DNA of 64,000 nt from Haloglomus litoreum (GTDB taxonomy: Archaea > Halobacteriota > Halobacteria > Halobacteriales > Haloarculaceae), in contig NZ_CP119988.1 of the NCBI RefSeq assembly GCF_029338515.1, forward strand, positions 3,658,001 through 3,722,000, written 5' to 3'. The notes under the pieces are model-generated. The model made no database searches, was not told the origin of the DNA, and saw only the letters and a list, made by a program, of their open reading frames with translations. The translations under genes and the position numbers were made by a program. Of this stretch, positions 1 through 8,499 are shown piece by piece. Within the stretch, counting starts at the first letter, position 1. Each line of letters opens with the position of its first letter.

Positions 1-45
1 CGTTTCGAGGTCGCTTCCGTCATCCGTTGTCTCGCGTACTGCCAT
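1..45 (-). CDS. N-terminal 15 residues of an unidentified protein (cut by window edge)
   Basis: Fifteen in-frame codons starting with ATG at 45 run off the left edge; the peptide begins MAVRETTDDG. The start is supported by an AT-rich TATA-like stretch on the minus strand at about 70-80, roughly 25-30 bases before the ATG, as expected for a leaderless haloarchaeal gene. It is divergent from the radical SAM gene. The product cannot be identified from this fragment. Confidence 0.45.
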   Translation of the reverse strand, partial: MAVRETTDDGSDLET

Positions 46-317
46 CACTCGTGTTCATACAATCGAATGCCTAAAAAGTTGTGTGTATGTCCGATTCAAG
101 TAGATAATACGATACGTACACCTTATATTTCGCGCATATGGTGTCAATTCGTGGTTCCAGGGGGTGCGTTCTGGACGGACGCCGACGGGGGCCGGCCACC
201 GACCCACACCTCGCCGGTTCCGGCGGTTCCCGGGCGCTCCCGTGTGCCGCCGCCGCACGCGGCTACCCGAGACGCACGACTTTTCACGTCGCTCCGACAA
301 CAGGGAGCAGACACACG

Positions 318-1310
318 ATGATATCCGAGGGGTGCGAACAGTGCGCGGACGGCGGGAAGATGGTGCTGTTCGTCTACGGCTACTGCGACCAGCGCGACTG
401 CTTCTACTGCCCCCTCGGCGAGAACCGCAAGAACGTGAATCAGGTGTACGCCAACGAGCGCCCCGTCGAGTCCGACCAGGACGTCATCGAGGAGGCCAGA
501 CGGATGGACGCGCTCGGCACCTCCATCACGGGCGGCGAGCCCCAGGAGGCGATGGCCCGCACCACCCGCTACCTCTCGCTGCTCAAAGAGGAGTTCGGTG
601 AGGACCACCACACGCACCTGTACACGGGCATCACGGGCGGGCGCGAGAACATGCGCCGGCTCTCGGAGGCCGGCCTCGACGAGATCCGCTTCCACCCGCC
701 GTTCGAACTGTGGGGTGACCTCCACGGGACCGAGTGGGAGGAGATCCTCTACATCGCCCGCGAGGAGGGCCTCACTCCGTCGTTCGAGATCCCGGGCATC
801 CGCGCGGAGCCGGAGTTCCTCGAGTTCCTCGACGAGGGGGCCGCCGAGTTCTGCAACATCAACGAGTTCGAGATGTCCGACGGGAACTACCGCCGGATGC
901 AGGAGGCGGGCTTCGAGCTGAAGGACGGCCACATGAGCGCCGTCGAGGGGAGCCACGACATCCTCGAGGTGATGGGCGACCACGAGCGCGTCTACTTCTG
1001 TACGAGCGTGTTCAAGGACGCCGCCCAGCACCGCAACCGCCTCAAGCGGATGGCCCGGAACATCCGCCGCCCGTTCGACGAGGTCACCGACGACGGCACG
1101 CTCGTCTACGGCAAGACCTGGCTCGACGAGGCCGAACTGGAGGCGCTCGGCGTCCCCGACGAGTTCTACACCGTCAAATCCGACCACGTCGAGCTGGCGT
1201 GGTGGCTGCTGGAGGAGATGGTCGAGGACGGCGACGCCGAGGAGGGCGAGATCGTCGAGCAGTATCCCACGTACGACGGGACCGTCGTCGAGCGGACGCC
1301 GCTGGCGTAG
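318..1310 (+). CDS. Radical SAM domain protein
   Basis: A 330-residue protein with the cluster motif CDQRDCFYC (Cys23, Cys28, Cys31), followed by PLGENRKN and the glycine-rich SITGGEP segment typical of radical SAM TIM barrels. These enzymes use a 4Fe-4S cluster to cleave S-adenosylmethionine. The first two cysteines are four residues apart, whereas the canonical spacing is CX3CX2C. An additional CEQC pair sits at residues 6-9. I chose ATG 318 because upstream in-frame codons give arginine/proline-rich sequence with no conservation and because a TATA-like ACTTTTCA lies at about 270. The substrate is unknown. No partner gene is adjacent. Confidence 0.82.
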   Translation: MISEGCEQCADGGKMVLFVYGYCDQRDCFYCPLGENRKNVNQVYANERPVESDQDVIEEARRMDALGTSITGGEPQEAMARTTRYLSLLKEEFGEDHHTHLYTGITGGRENMRRLSEAGLDEIRFHPPFELWGDLHGTEWEEILYIAREEGLTPSFEIPGIRAEPEFLEFLDEGAAEFCNINEFEMSDGNYRRMQEAGFELKDGHMSAVEGSHDILEVMGDHERVYFCTSVFKDAAQHRNRLKRMARNIRRPFDEVTDDGTLVYGKTWLDEAELEALGVPDEFYTVKSDHVELAWWLLEEMVEDGDAEEGEIVEQYPTYDGTVVERTPLA

Positions 1311-1392
1311 GGGTCGAATCCGCCGCAGCCGACATCGTACACACCAGTCCAGCGAGTGACGACGTTCCGTGCGACACCGAACCGGGTGGGAC

Positions 1393-1505
1393 TGAAAGGG
1401 GCCGGGCGCTGGGCGGTGCCCCGGCGACGCAAGCACTGCAGGCCGAGTGAAGCGAGGCCGAAGCGCACAGCGAGCCGCGGCGCCCCCAGCGCCCGGGGGC
1501 TTTCA
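1393..1505. repeat. Hairpin-bounded intergenic repeat element
   Basis: The 289-base gap between the radical SAM gene and the next gene holds an inverted repeat. The left arm starts TGAAAGGGGCCGGGCGCTGG at 1393 and the right arm (1483-1505) is its near-complement. Between the arms is GC-rich sequence with GACGCAAGCACTGCAGGCC at 1426-1444. The inner sequence recurs at about 54283-54330 in this window, so this is a dispersed repeat. No open frame worth calling lies in it. Confidence 0.6.
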
Positions 1506-1599
1506 AGGGGACCGCGGCGGTCACAGTATCACCAGCACTCACCATCGAACCACGCCCGGAGCGCGCCACTAATCAGCCAGAGGAACAACAGTACACGTA

Positions 1600-2046
1600 A
1601 TGCGAGAGTTCGAGCGGAAACAGCTCCTCGAACGCGTCGAGCGCGAGGGGGCCACGCTCGGTGCTGACATCCCCGACGAGATCGAGGTGCAGGGCGAGAC
1701 GGTCGAACTGCACCAGTTCGTCTTCGAGATCAAGCGCCGGGACACCGTCCCGCCGGGCGAGCGCGAGAAGGTCGAGGAGGCGAAGAAGAACCTCCGGCGC
1801 GAGCGCCTCCAGCGCAAGCAACGCCTGGAGGACGAGGACACGGACATGACGTTCGAGGAGGGGGAGGTGCTGGTCGAGTCCATCATCGGTATCGACCGGG
1901 CGCTCGAGGCGTTGCAGTCGCTCGGGCCGACGAGCATCGAACAGGAGGCGAAGGCCCAGGAAGCCGCGGACAAGAAGCGCTGGATGAAGTTCCTGAAGCA
2001 GGCGCTCGGCCGCGAGGACGATACGGGGAAACGCGGCGGCTACTGA
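1600..2046 (+). CDS. DUF5788-like small haloarchaeal protein
   Basis: A 148-residue charged protein starting MREFERKQLLERVEREGATL. It has a compact N-terminal segment (about 1-60, with the phrase IEVQGETVELHQFVFEIKRRD) and then a long Lys/Arg/Glu helix (about 60-95) of coiled-coil character. The overall pattern and length resemble the haloarchaeal DUF5788 family; this is recognition from memory of the pattern, not a search. No membrane segment, no catalytic motif. Function unknown. It is convergent with the ABC permease gene, 132 bases apart. Confidence 0.7.
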   Translation: MREFERKQLLERVEREGATLGADIPDEIEVQGETVELHQFVFEIKRRDTVPPGEREKVEEAKKNLRRERLQRKQRLEDEDTDMTFEEGEVLVESIIGIDRALEALQSLGPTSIEQEAKAQEAADKKRWMKFLKQALGREDDTGKRGGY

Positions 2047-2178
2047 CCCGCCGTGTCTACCGGACGGGGCATCGGAACCCGGAGCCGTCCGTACCCGTCG
2101 TGGGAGCGTCCGACGGTGGCGTGGCGGCGGGGGCGTGGCGCCCGACGGCGGGGGGCGTCCGACCCTGTGGGACGGCGG

Positions 2179-3021
2179 TCAGATCTCGAACCGCTGGAAG
2201 CGGAGGTAGCCGAAGGCGAGCGGGAGCAGTATCCAGGCTGCGAGGATGGGGAACCCGACCCAGCCCTGGGCGTAGGCGGCGCTCGCCTCGGGGTAGAAGG
2301 TGATCTCGCGGTACGCCGGGATGACGGTCCGGGCCGCGTGCATGAAGGCGGTCGAGGGGTTCAGCATCCCGACGAAGTTGAACCAGTCGGGCAGCCCGGC
2401 CTCCGGGATGTCCTGCCCGTAGATCGCCAGCTGGAGCAGCAACAGCGCGATGTCCCAGCCGATGATGAACAGGAAGTAGAGGCCACCCGCTCCGACGAAG
2501 GCGCCGAGCCGCGACCGCATCCCCGCGGAGAACCCCGTGGCGATGGCGACGTAGACGGCCCCGTAGACCAGCGTGAGGAGCGTGAAGAGGGTGAAGACGG
2601 CGCCGTCGAACGAGTCGTAGGTGACCAGGGCGATGCCACCGGCGACGGCGTACCCGGCCAGGACCGCGGCCGCGACGACGCCCGTGCGGCCGAGGAACTT
2701 CCCGAGCACGGCCTCCAGCCGTGAGTTGGGGAGGCTGAGGAGGAGACGGATGCTCCCGCTCTCGCGCTCGCCGACGATGGTGTCGTACGCGACCATGAGT
2801 CCGAACAGCGGGACGAAGAACACCGCCGGCTGCCGCATGCTGTTCAGCAGGGCTAGCGTGGTCGCTGGGGCGGTACTGCCGTCGTCTACGTACAGCGTCG
2901 GGAAGAACTGGAGGGCCGCGATGAGGGCCGCGAAGAGGGCGAACAGCAGGACCGACGCCAGCAGCGAGTACGACCTGACGGCGTCCTCGAAGTCCTTCCG
3001 GAGGACCGCGGGGAGGCTCAT
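2179..3021 (-). CDS. ABC-2 type transporter permease (NosY-like)
   Basis: A 280-residue integral membrane protein with about six hydrophobic segments, among them SLLASVLLFALFAALIAALQFF near the N terminus and FPILAAWILLPLAFGYLRF near the C terminus. The phrase YDTIVGERESGSIRLLLSLPNSR before the third segment is the hallmark of ABC-2 permeases of the NosY type, which export substrates or assemble membrane complexes with a separate ATPase. No ATPase gene is adjacent inside the window, so its partner is unknown. ATG 3021 is chosen over the upstream 3069 start because the extension is arginine-rich and reaches toward the divergent polX promoter. Confidence 0.85.
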   Translation of the reverse strand: MSLPAVLRKDFEDAVRSYSLLASVLLFALFAALIAALQFFPTLYVDDGSTAPATTLALLNSMRQPAVFFVPLFGLMVAYDTIVGERESGSIRLLLSLPNSRLEAVLGKFLGRTGVVAAAVLAGYAVAGGIALVTYDSFDGAVFTLFTLLTLVYGAVYVAIATGFSAGMRSRLGAFVGAGGLYFLFIIGWDIALLLLQLAIYGQDIPEAGLPDWFNFVGMLNPSTAFMHAARTVIPAYREITFYPEASAAYAQGWVGFPILAAWILLPLAFGYLRFQRFEI

Positions 3022-3108
3022 ACGCGCGCTTCGGCGACCCACGAGTAAAGCCTCCCGCTCCGGCACCACCCGTCCGAACTATCACGCCGGCGCGAGTCGG
3101 TCACGACA

Positions 3109-4860
3109 ATGACCCAGAACGCCGCCGTCGCGGACCTGCTGGAGGAGATGGCCGACCGGCTGGAGGCGATGGACGTGGAGTACAAGCCACGGGCCTACCG
3201 CCGGGCGGCGGAGAACATCCGTGGCCACCCGGCCGACGTGGCGGGCCTGGTCGCCGAGGGCGAGGACGCCGTGCGGGAGATCGAGGGCGTCGGCGACGCC
3301 ATCGCGGAGAAGGTCGTCGAGTACGTCGAGACCGGCACCATCGAGGAGCTGGAGGAGCTTCGCGCCGAGCTTCCGGCGGACATCGGGGCGCTCACCCGCG
3401 TCGAGGGGGTCGGGCCGAAGACCGTCGGCGACCTCTACCGCGAACTCGGCGTGGAGACGCTGGACGACCTGGAGGCTGCGGCCGAGGCCGGCGAGATACA
3501 GGACGTGAAGGGTTTCGGCCCGAAGACCGAGCAGAACATCCTGGAGGGCATCGCGTTCGCCCGGGAGAGCCATGGCCGCGAGTTGCTGGGCGAGGGTCGG
3601 CCGCTCGCCGACCGCATCATCAACCACCTGGAGGCCGAGAGTGCCGTCGAGCGAGCCGAGCCCGCGGGGTCGCTCCGGCGCTGGAAGCCCACCATCGGTG
3701 ACGTGGACGTGCTGGTCTCCAGCGACGAGCCCGGAACCGTGTTCGAGGCGTTCACCTCCTGGGACGGCACCGACCGCGTCATCGAGGCGGGCGAGGCCAA
3801 GGCGTCCGTCCGGGCCGACGGCCTCCGCGTCGACCTGCGTGTCGTCGACCCGGACGAGTTCGGGGCCGCGCTCCAGTACTTCACGGGGAACCGCGACCAC
3901 AACGTCCGGGTGCGCAACCGCGCCATCGAGCGCGGGCTGACGATGAACGAGTACGGCGTCTTCGACATCTCGGGCCTGAGCGAAGAGGAACGCGACGAGG
4001 CGGGGCCCCGCGCCGGCGAGCGCGTCGCGAGCGAGTCCGAGCGGGGGATGTACGCCGCCGTCGACCTGCCGTGGATCCCGCCAGAGCTGCGCGAGGACCG
4101 CGGCGAGGTCGACGCGGCCGCGGCCGGCGACCTCCCCGACCTCGTCGAGGGGCCCGACCTCCGGGGCGACCTCCACCTCCACAGCGACTGGTCCGACGGC
4201 AACAACACGGTCGCGGAGATGGCCGAGGCCGCCGCCGCGTTCGGCCACGAGTACATCGCCATCACCGACCACGCCACCGGCCCGGGGATGGTCGGCGGCG
4301 TCGGCGTGGAGGACGACGAGCTGCTGGAGCAGGTCGACGAGGTGCGCGCGGTCGACGCGGACGCCGACGTGGACGTGTTCACCGGCGTCGAGGCGAACAT
4401 CGACGCCGAGGGCGGGCTGAGCGTGGCCGACGACGTGCTGGACGAACTGGACTGTGTGGTCGCCGCCCCGCACGCCGCGCTGGATGGGGACGGGACCGAC
4501 CGCCTCGTCGCGGCCATCGAACACCCCGCGACGGACATCGTCGGCCACCCGACGGGCCGCCAGCTCAACCAGCGCTCCGGGCTCGACCTGGACTTCGAGA
4601 CGCTCGGGAAGGCCGCGGCCGAGCACGGCGTGGCACTGGAGATCAACGCCAATCCTCGCCGGCTCGACCTCCGTGGCGCGGCCGTCAAACAGGTCATCGA
4701 GCAGGGAGCCACCATCGCCATCGACACGGACGCACACCGGCCCGAGAGCTACGCGTACATCCGGTACGGTGTCCACACGGCCCGCCGGGGCTGGGCGGAG
4801 CCCGCGGACGTGCTGAACACCCAGCCCGCGAGCGGCGTCCGCCGGTTCCTCGGGCTGTAG
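3109..4860 (+). CDS. polX: DNA polymerase X family with PHP exonuclease domain
   Basis: A 583-residue PolX. Residues 1-150 hold the 8-kDa-like region with three helix-hairpin-helix repeats (IEGVGDAIAEK, VEGVGPKTVGDLY, VKGFGPKTEQNI). Residues about 170-310 are the nucleotidyltransferase palm with GSLRRWKPTIGDVDVLV, carrying the metal-binding aspartates. Residues 345-575 form the PHP domain with HLHSDWSDG, ITDHATG, APHA, GHPTG, INANPRR and DTDAH, so the metal ligands of the 3'-5' exonuclease look intact. The likely role is gap filling and end processing in base excision or break repair. Length matches bacterial/archaeal PolX. It stands alone, divergent from the permease gene. Confidence 0.95.
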   Translation: MTQNAAVADLLEEMADRLEAMDVEYKPRAYRRAAENIRGHPADVAGLVAEGEDAVREIEGVGDAIAEKVVEYVETGTIEELEELRAELPADIGALTRVEGVGPKTVGDLYRELGVETLDDLEAAAEAGEIQDVKGFGPKTEQNILEGIAFARESHGRELLGEGRPLADRIINHLEAESAVERAEPAGSLRRWKPTIGDVDVLVSSDEPGTVFEAFTSWDGTDRVIEAGEAKASVRADGLRVDLRVVDPDEFGAALQYFTGNRDHNVRVRNRAIERGLTMNEYGVFDISGLSEEERDEAGPRAGERVASESERGMYAAVDLPWIPPELREDRGEVDAAAAGDLPDLVEGPDLRGDLHLHSDWSDGNNTVAEMAEAAAAFGHEYIAITDHATGPGMVGGVGVEDDELLEQVDEVRAVDADADVDVFTGVEANIDAEGGLSVADDVLDELDCVVAAPHAALDGDGTDRLVAAIEHPATDIVGHPTGRQLNQRSGLDLDFETLGKAAAEHGVALEINANPRRLDLRGAAVKQVIEQGATIAIDTDAHRPESYAYIRYGVHTARRGWAEPADVLNTQPASGVRRFLGL

Positions 4861-4909
4861 GCGGCGCCGCCACGCTCTCGGCCGGAGTCGGTCGGCGTGG
4901 GGCGTCGGT

Positions 4910-5776
4910 TCAGGCCGTCCAGACCTCGCCGAACGCGTCGAAGAAGTCCGCGTCCGTCTCGACGAGCCGGTGAGCGACCCGGAGGGTCCGTGCCCGCTCG
5001 GCCACGTCGTCGACGTGGTCGGTCAGTCGGGAGCGGTACCCCTCGCGGCGGCGGCGCCCGACGTGGGTCCGCAACGACCGCGTCGACTCGGGGTCCTCGG
5101 CGACGACATCGCCGCTCACGGGGAGGTCGCGCTCGACCGGGTCCAGCACCCGCGCGAGTATCACCTCGTTCCGGGCCAGCGCCTCCAGCCCGCGCTCGAC
5201 CTCGTCGACCGGCGCCAGGCAGTCGCTGCAGACCAGCACCAGCGACCGCGACCCGATCTCGTCGGCGTACGCCTCCAGCGCCGCGCCGAAGTCGCCCTCG
5301 CCCGCGGGCGTGATCCCATCCACCTCGTCGACCAGCGACAGCACCTCGCCTCGGTTCGACCGACCGCGGTCGATGCGGCGCGGGCGCTCGTCGAACAGGG
5401 AGAACCGGAACTCGTCGTGGTCGCGGGCGACCAGGTACGCGAACCCCAGGCCCAGTTTCGCTGCGAACTCGAACTTGGTCGGAGTCGCCTCGTCGCCCGC
5501 GAACCCCATCGACCCGCTGGTGTCGAGCAGGACGTGGAGCGTGCGGTTGCGCTCGGCCTCGTACTCGGTCACGTAGAACTCGTCGGTGCGGGCGAACAGC
5601 TTCCAGTCGATGCGGCGCGTGTCGTCGCCGGGCGAGTAGCGCCGGTAGTCAGCGAAGGTCAGTCCCTCGCCCCGGTCGCGGGTCCGCTGCTCGCCCTGCC
5701 GTCGGTCGGCCACGTCCCGCTCGCGGGCCCGGGCGAACCGCTCCAGCTCGTCGAGGAACGAGGGGTCGATGGTCAT
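4910..5776 (-). CDS. DUF58 domain protein (vWA-like)
   Basis: A 288-residue soluble protein with the DUF58 signature IDWKLFARTDEFYVTEYEAE at about 76-95, followed by the von Willebrand A-like metal site LLDTSGSMGF at about 107-116. DUF58 proteins are always coupled to MoxR ATPases and are thought to act with them in chaperone-like or complex-assembly tasks. The gene is the last of the six-gene operon 12743-4910 and follows moxR by 28 bases. ATG 5776 is the first possible in-frame start after the moxR stop. Confidence 0.92.
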   Translation of the reverse strand: MTIDPSFLDELERFARARERDVADRRQGEQRTRDRGEGLTFADYRRYSPGDDTRRIDWKLFARTDEFYVTEYEAERNRTLHVLLDTSGSMGFAGDEATPTKFEFAAKLGLGFAYLVARDHDEFRFSLFDERPRRIDRGRSNRGEVLSLVDEVDGITPAGEGDFGAALEAYADEIGSRSLVLVCSDCLAPVDEVERGLEALARNEVILARVLDPVERDLPVSGDVVAEDPESTRSLRTHVGRRRREGYRSRLTDHVDDVAERARTLRVAHRLVETDADFFDAFGEVWTA

Positions 5777-5804
5777 CGGTCCCCCTCGACGGTCCGACGG
5801 CCCG

Positions 5805-6770
5805 TCATAGCAGCTCGTCGACGGCGTCGTCGGGGGTCATCCCGTCCCGTTCGGCGCGGAAGTCCACGATGATGCGGTGGCGGAGCACCGGCTTCGCCAT
5901 CCGCTCGATGTCGTCCTCGCTGACGTAGGCCCGGCCCTCGATGAGCGCGCGTGCCTTCGCCGTCACCACCAGCGCCATGCTCGCGCGGGGCGAGGCGCCG
6001 TACTCGATGTGGTCGGCCGCCCGTGTCTCGCGGACCAGCCGGACCGCCCGCTCCCGGATGTCGTCGGCGATCGGCATCTCGCGCGTGAGGACCTGGGCGT
6101 CCCGGATCTCGTCCCGGGTGAACACCTGCTCGACCGGGATCGTCCGGTCGACCCGGCTCGTGTAGCGGTCGACCACCTCCAGTTCCTCGTCCAGTTCGGG
6201 GTAGTCGACGAGGATCTTCAGCAGGAAGCGGTCGGTCTGGGCCTCCGGGAGCGGGAAGGTCCCCTCCTGGTCGATGGGGTTCTGCGTCGCCATCACGAAG
6301 AACGGCTCCGGGAGCGCCCGGGTCTCACCGCCGGCCGTCACCTGCTTCTCCTCCATCGCCTCCAGCAGCGCGGCCTGCGTCTTCGGGGTCGCGCGGTTGA
6401 TCTCGTCGGCCAGGACGATGTTGGCGAAGACCGGCCCCTTCTCGAAGACGAAGTCCCGGCTGCCGCCCTCCCCCTCGCGGATGATCTCGGTGCCGGTGAC
6501 GTCCGAGGGCATCAGGTCCGGCGTGTTCTGGATCCGCGAGAAGTCCAGATCGGTGACGTTCGCGAGCGTCCGCACGGTGAGCGTCTTCGCCAGACCGGGG
6601 TTCGACTCCAGCAGGGCGTTCCCGTCGGCGAGGACACAGGCGAGCAGGTCCTCGAGGACGCGCTCCTGGCCGACCAGCCGCTTGCCCACCTCCTCGCGGA
6701 CGCGCGCCAGTTTCGTCTGCAGTTCGTCGATGTCCAGTTCGAGGTCGTCCGTCGTGGTATCCTGACTCAT
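5805..6770 (-). CDS. MoxR family AAA+ ATPase
   Basis: A 321-residue AAA+ ATPase. The Walker A segment is ESNPGLAKT (about 51-59), Walker B is IVLADEINRA (about 109-118) and sensor 1 is FVMATQNPID. MoxR proteins work with DUF58 and vWA proteins, which are encoded on both sides here. ATG 6770 (MSQDTTTDDLELD) is chosen since the 60 upstream residues are low-complexity Ser/Thr/Arg sequence overlapping the upstream gene in another frame. It is 37 bases after its upstream neighbour and clearly co-transcribed. Confidence 0.95.
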   Translation of the reverse strand: MSQDTTTDDLELDIDELQTKLARVREEVGKRLVGQERVLEDLLACVLADGNALLESNPGLAKTLTVRTLANVTDLDFSRIQNTPDLMPSDVTGTEIIREGEGGSRDFVFEKGPVFANIVLADEINRATPKTQAALLEAMEEKQVTAGGETRALPEPFFVMATQNPIDQEGTFPLPEAQTDRFLLKILVDYPELDEELEVVDRYTSRVDRTIPVEQVFTRDEIRDAQVLTREMPIADDIRERAVRLVRETRAADHIEYGASPRASMALVVTAKARALIEGRAYVSEDDIERMAKPVLRHRIIVDFRAERDGMTPDDAVDELL

Positions 6771-6807
6771 GTGTGGCAGTCGGGGACCGTGGTTGCGTCT
6801 CGTCTCG

Positions 6808-7728
6808 TCACGTCTCGTCGTCCTCGGCACGGATGCGGAGGTTGTACTCCCGGATGATGTCGGCGTTCTCCACGTCGTCCGGGGAGTCGAAGCCGGCCTG
6901 CTGGGCGTCGTACGAGCCCTCGGCGGCGAACCCGCCGGTGTCGAAGCCACCGTCGCTGGCGGGTGCGTCGCCGGCCCCGCCGGTGCTCCCGCCGATGACG
7001 ACGTCCTCGGCCTCGTCGCCCTCGCTCACGTTCGTCTCCTCGCCCAGCACCGCGTCGCCGTCCTGCAGGCCGTCGTAGTCGCTGGACCCGCCCGGCGGGA
7101 GGTCGCCGTCGGTCGGCCCGCCCGGGCCGGCGTCGGGACCCAGGCCGAGGCCGAGACCGGCGGCGCTGACGACGACCGTCGAGACCGCCAGCACCGCGAC
7201 GAGGCCGGCGCCGGCCGAGACCTGCCGGGTCGAGATCAGGTCGCCGCTTGAGGCCGAGCGGAGCCCGTCGAGGACGTCGGCGTACAGGCGGCGGGCCATC
7301 CCTGTCTCCGCGCCGTCCGCGGCGGCGTCGCGGGCCGTCCGGAGCGCCTCCCGGACGGCCGGGTTCGCGGCCTCGAACTGCTCGACCAGCGGCTGCCGGG
7401 TTCGGAGGAGGAACTCGGCGATGGCCGCCACGACGCCCAGGCCGACCACGACGGCGAGGTCCAGCCGGGCCGGCCCCGGGAGCGTGACTCCGGCGACGGT
7501 CAGCGCGAGGTTCGCCGCCAGGAGGACGACCACACCGTCGACGACGGCGTGGACCGCCGCGGCCTTCCGGGCCTCCCACCGGACCTGCCGGACGGCCCGC
7601 TCGACGCGCTCCCTGAGTTCCCCGGCTGGGACCGCGTCGCCCGCCGGCTCGTCGTCGGGGTCGTCGGTCGGAGCGGCATCGTCGTTCGGGGTGGCTCCGG
7701 CGCCACCGTCCGGCGCATCGTCGGTCAC
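6808..7728 (-). CDS. Membrane protein of MoxR operon (DUF7502-like)
   Basis: A 306-residue protein starting at GTG (VTDDAPDGGAG). It has a disordered acidic N terminus, a helical segment, two close hydrophobic segments at about 60-105 (VVDGVVVLLAANLALTVAGV and a following valine/leucine-rich helix), a further one near 190 (GAGLVAVLAVSTVVVSAAGL), and a Gly/Asp-rich C-terminal half ending in ADIIREYNLRIRAEDDET. The GTG start overlaps the stop of the upstream gene as GTGA, a strong sign of coupled translation. It resembles a haloarchaeal family always next to MoxR; the function is unknown. Confidence 0.8.
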   Translation of the reverse strand: MTDDAPDGGAGATPNDDAAPTDDPDDEPAGDAVPAGELRERVERAVRQVRWEARKAAAVHAVVDGVVVLLAANLALTVAGVTLPGPARLDLAVVVGLGVVAAIAEFLLRTRQPLVEQFEAANPAVREALRTARDAAADGAETGMARRLYADVLDGLRSASSGDLISTRQVSAGAGLVAVLAVSTVVVSAAGLGLGLGPDAGPGGPTDGDLPPGGSSDYDGLQDGDAVLGEETNVSEGDEAEDVVIGGSTGGAGDAPASDGGFDTGGFAAEGSYDAQQAGFDSPDDVENADIIREYNLRIRAEDDET

Positions 7729-8441
7729 GAGTTCGACCCGCTGCTGCCGTCGTTGTTGTTCCGGCACTCCTCCAGCTCCCGTTTCAGCCGCCGGTTCTCC
7801 GCTTCGAGCTCGTCGTTCTCGGTCCGGAGCTCCTGGTTCTCGTCCTCCAGGCGGGTGTTCTCGGCCTCGAGGTTCCCCTTCTCGGTCTCGAGCGTCTCCA
7901 CCTCGGACTGGAGCGTGCTGGTCCGGTTCCGGAGCCGCGTGACGAGCCCGTCCAGCGAGTCGACCCGCCCCTCGAGGGTGTCCACGCGGTCCTCGAGGTC
8001 CGCGTTGGTCGACCGGAGCTGCTGTCGCTTCGTCTCCAGCTCGTCCACCCGCTCCTCGAGGTCCTCTTTCTCCGTCCGCAGCTGGACGAGCTGCGAGCGG
8101 GCGGTCTGCAGCGTCTCGCGGGTCTGCAGGAGCTCGTCCTCGGCCTCCCGCAACTGCTGTTCGGTCTCCCGGAGGTCCTCGGTCACCCGCTGCAGGTCGG
8201 ACTGCCGGGTGTCGATGCTCCGGTTCAGGCTCCGGAGCCGCCGCTCGGCCGCGGCCAGCTGCTCCTGCTTCTCGTCCACCTGCGTCGCCAGTTCGGCGTT
8301 CTGCTCGCGGAGCTGCTCGTTCCGGTCTCTGAGGTCCTCGACCGACTCCTGGTAGTAGAGGGTCGCCCCGGCGGTACCCGCCATGGTGGCGCCGACGAGG
8401 AGGACGAGGACCAGGTTGATGCTGCCACCGAGGAGCTTCAT
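7725..8441 (-). CDS. Membrane-anchored coiled-coil protein
   Basis: A 238-residue protein with an N-terminal membrane anchor or uncleaved signal (residues 8-29, INLVLVLLVGATMAGTAGAT) and then an almost unbroken coiled coil from about 33 to 225, with heptads such as LREQNAELATQVDEKQEQL. A short Asn/Ser-rich tail ends it. The topology suggests a rod of roughly 190 residues (about 28 nm if fully helical) on the outer face. It lies 58 bases after the vWA gene and its stop overlaps the next GTG start. Nothing enzymatic is visible; a spacer or scaffold role is inference. Confidence 0.85.
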   Translation of the reverse strand: MKLLGGSINLVLVLLVGATMAGTAGATLYYQESVEDLRDRNEQLREQNAELATQVDEKQEQLAAAERRLRSLNRSIDTRQSDLQRVTEDLRETEQQLREAEDELLQTRETLQTARSQLVQLRTEKEDLEERVDELETKRQQLRSTNADLEDRVDTLEGRVDSLDGLVTRLRNRTSTLQSEVETLETEKGNLEAENTRLEDENQELRTENDELEAENRRLKRELEECRNNNDGSSGSNS

Positions 8442-8499
8442 ACGCGGACCCAGCCCCGCGGTTCACAAATCTCTTCGGTGGCCAGTTCGGTCCCCGCCG

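Noticed and set aside
3082-4776. Long minus-strand frame opposite polX (and similar ones opposite gltB and ppsA)
   Set aside because: High-GC genes make long antisense frames; translations have no conserved motifs, while the plus-strand protein is unmistakable.
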